This document shows, one piece after another, positions 12,342-12,648 of a stretch of 12,648 bases of DNA. Every line of letters starts with the position of its first letter. The first letter of the stretch is position 1. The stretch comes from CBCPNA01 sp965120415 (GTDB taxonomy: Bacteria > Bacillota > Clostridia > Lachnospirales > CAG-274), in contig CBCPNA010000049.1 of NCBI GenBank assembly GCA_965120415.1, positions 1 to 12,648 of the forward strand, given 5' to 3'. The notes under the pieces were generated by a model that was not told the DNA's origin, searched no databases, and saw only the letters and a program-made list of their open reading frames with translations. Both the position numbers and the translations under genes were made by a program.

Positions 12342-12370
12342 TTGACATTTTTAGTTTTATGTGGTACAAT
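12342..12370 (+). promoter_or_regulatory. Promoter of the parA-like gene
   Basis: TTGACA (12342-12347), a 17-base spacer and TACAAT (12365-12370) with TG one base before the -10 box form a near-consensus sigma-A promoter. Transcription would start near 12377, about 224 bases before the parA start codon. Confidence 0.8.
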
Positions 12371-12376
12371 AATTAA

Positions 12377-12600
12377 AAGTACTAAAACTTTCCTAGTATA
12401 GCTAAAGTAGCTTGATTGGAAAAGGTACATATAGTTTATCAAAATAGCAAAACTCCTAAATTTTAGGATAAATTGCTTAAAATAACCTTGATTATTTAAC
12501 TTAAATATTTTAGATAAACAATAATAAACTAAGGGGAATTACATATATAAATCCCTATTTAAGTGTTATACACAAACAAAATTATAAAGAAGGTTATTAA
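12377..12600 (+). promoter_or_regulatory. Long structured leader of the parA-like gene
   Basis: This 224-base stretch holds no convincing ORF but several dyads. GTAC...CTTTCC near 12380-12393 can pair with GGAAAAG...GTAC near 12418-12428. AGCAA (12446-12450) pairs with TTGCT (12473-12477), enclosing TCCTAAA/TTTAGGA (12454-12460 with 12462-12468). GGGAATT near 12534 pairs with AAATCCC near 12549 with one mismatch. I match it to no known riboswitch. It could instead hold partition or replication protein sites. AAGAAGG precedes the parA ATG. Confidence 0.45.
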
Positions 12601-12648
12601 ATGGCTAAAATTATATCAATAGCAAATCAGAAAGGCGGAATTGGCAAA
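12601..12648 (+). CDS. parA: ParA-family partition ATPase, N-terminus only
   Basis: The first 16 codons read MAKIISIANQKGGIGK and continue past the right edge. KGGIGK is the start of the deviant Walker A motif (KGGxGKT) of ParA/MinD ATPases, and the short hydrophobic strand before it fits plasmid ParA/Soj proteins that lack an N-terminal DNA-binding domain. AAGAAGG lies 7 bases before the ATG. Such proteins segregate low-copy plasmids, usually with a ParB and parS. Its place back to back with the transfer operon suggests that maintenance and transfer share control. Only the N-terminus is visible. Confidence 0.9.
   Translation, partial: MAKIISIANQKGGIGK

Noticed and set aside
12377..12600. 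oriT or replication iterons in the parA leader
   Set aside because: No relaxase gene is adjacent and I see no tandem iteron series; the dyads alone do not support an origin.

Overview
This is very AT-rich DNA with strong AGGAGG/GGGGAG-type ribosome binding sites, sigma-A-like promoters and standard TGG tryptophan codons. That suggests a low-GC Firmicute (Bacillota), probably from Clostridia or a related class; the species cannot be fixed from the window. The window holds most of the transfer module of a conjugative element. A ParA-type ATPase begins at the right edge, so a plasmid or plasmid-like integrative element is the simplest reading.

Layout, read along the minus strand from right to left. 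A divergent promoter pair at 12287-12370 drives parA to the right (+) and the transfer operon to the left (-). The operon order is a PcfB/DUF3801-like accessory protein (11620-12231), the VirD4/PcfC coupling ATPase (9444-11501), a small Maff2/VirB2-like two-helix protein (9168-9416), a TrbL/VirB6-like polytopic protein (8184-9032), a PrgI/VirB3-like protein (7389-7949), the VirB4 ATPase (4823-7582), a membrane-anchored M23 peptidase (2660-4726) and a membrane-anchored unknown with a Thr/Glu-rich tail (1626-2543). This matches the logic of the Gram-positive type IV secretion systems of the pCF10 kind (PcfB, PcfC, PrgH, PrgI, PrgJ, PrgK). No relaxase, oriT or clear VirB8 homologue is visible here. 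Left of the operon lie a serine recombinase gene with its own terminator (843-1421) and the start of a second anchored protein (1-404), whose N-terminal part is a diverged duplicate of that in 1626-2543.

How the parts would work together: PcfB and VirD4 deliver the processed DNA to the channel. VirB4, PrgI, TrbL and the small Maff2-like protein form the inner-membrane machine. The M23 enzyme opens the peptidoglycan. The anchored surface proteins may sit at the cell-cell interface. The recombinase may resolve multimers or rearrange the left end, although two usual active-site residues are changed.

The most unusual feature is a pair of related hairpin elements, at 2554-2643 and 7959-8139. Each lies between a strong AGGAGG and the start codon of the next gene (1626-2543 and prgI). 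Both start codons lack a nearby ribosome binding site. The two outer stems share sequence and show one compensatory base-pair change, which suggests a folded spacer that brings the ribosome binding site to the start codon, or a small mobile element that inserted at the same kind of place twice. The second copy also carries a tiny plus-strand promoter-terminator unit and an alternative local hairpin.
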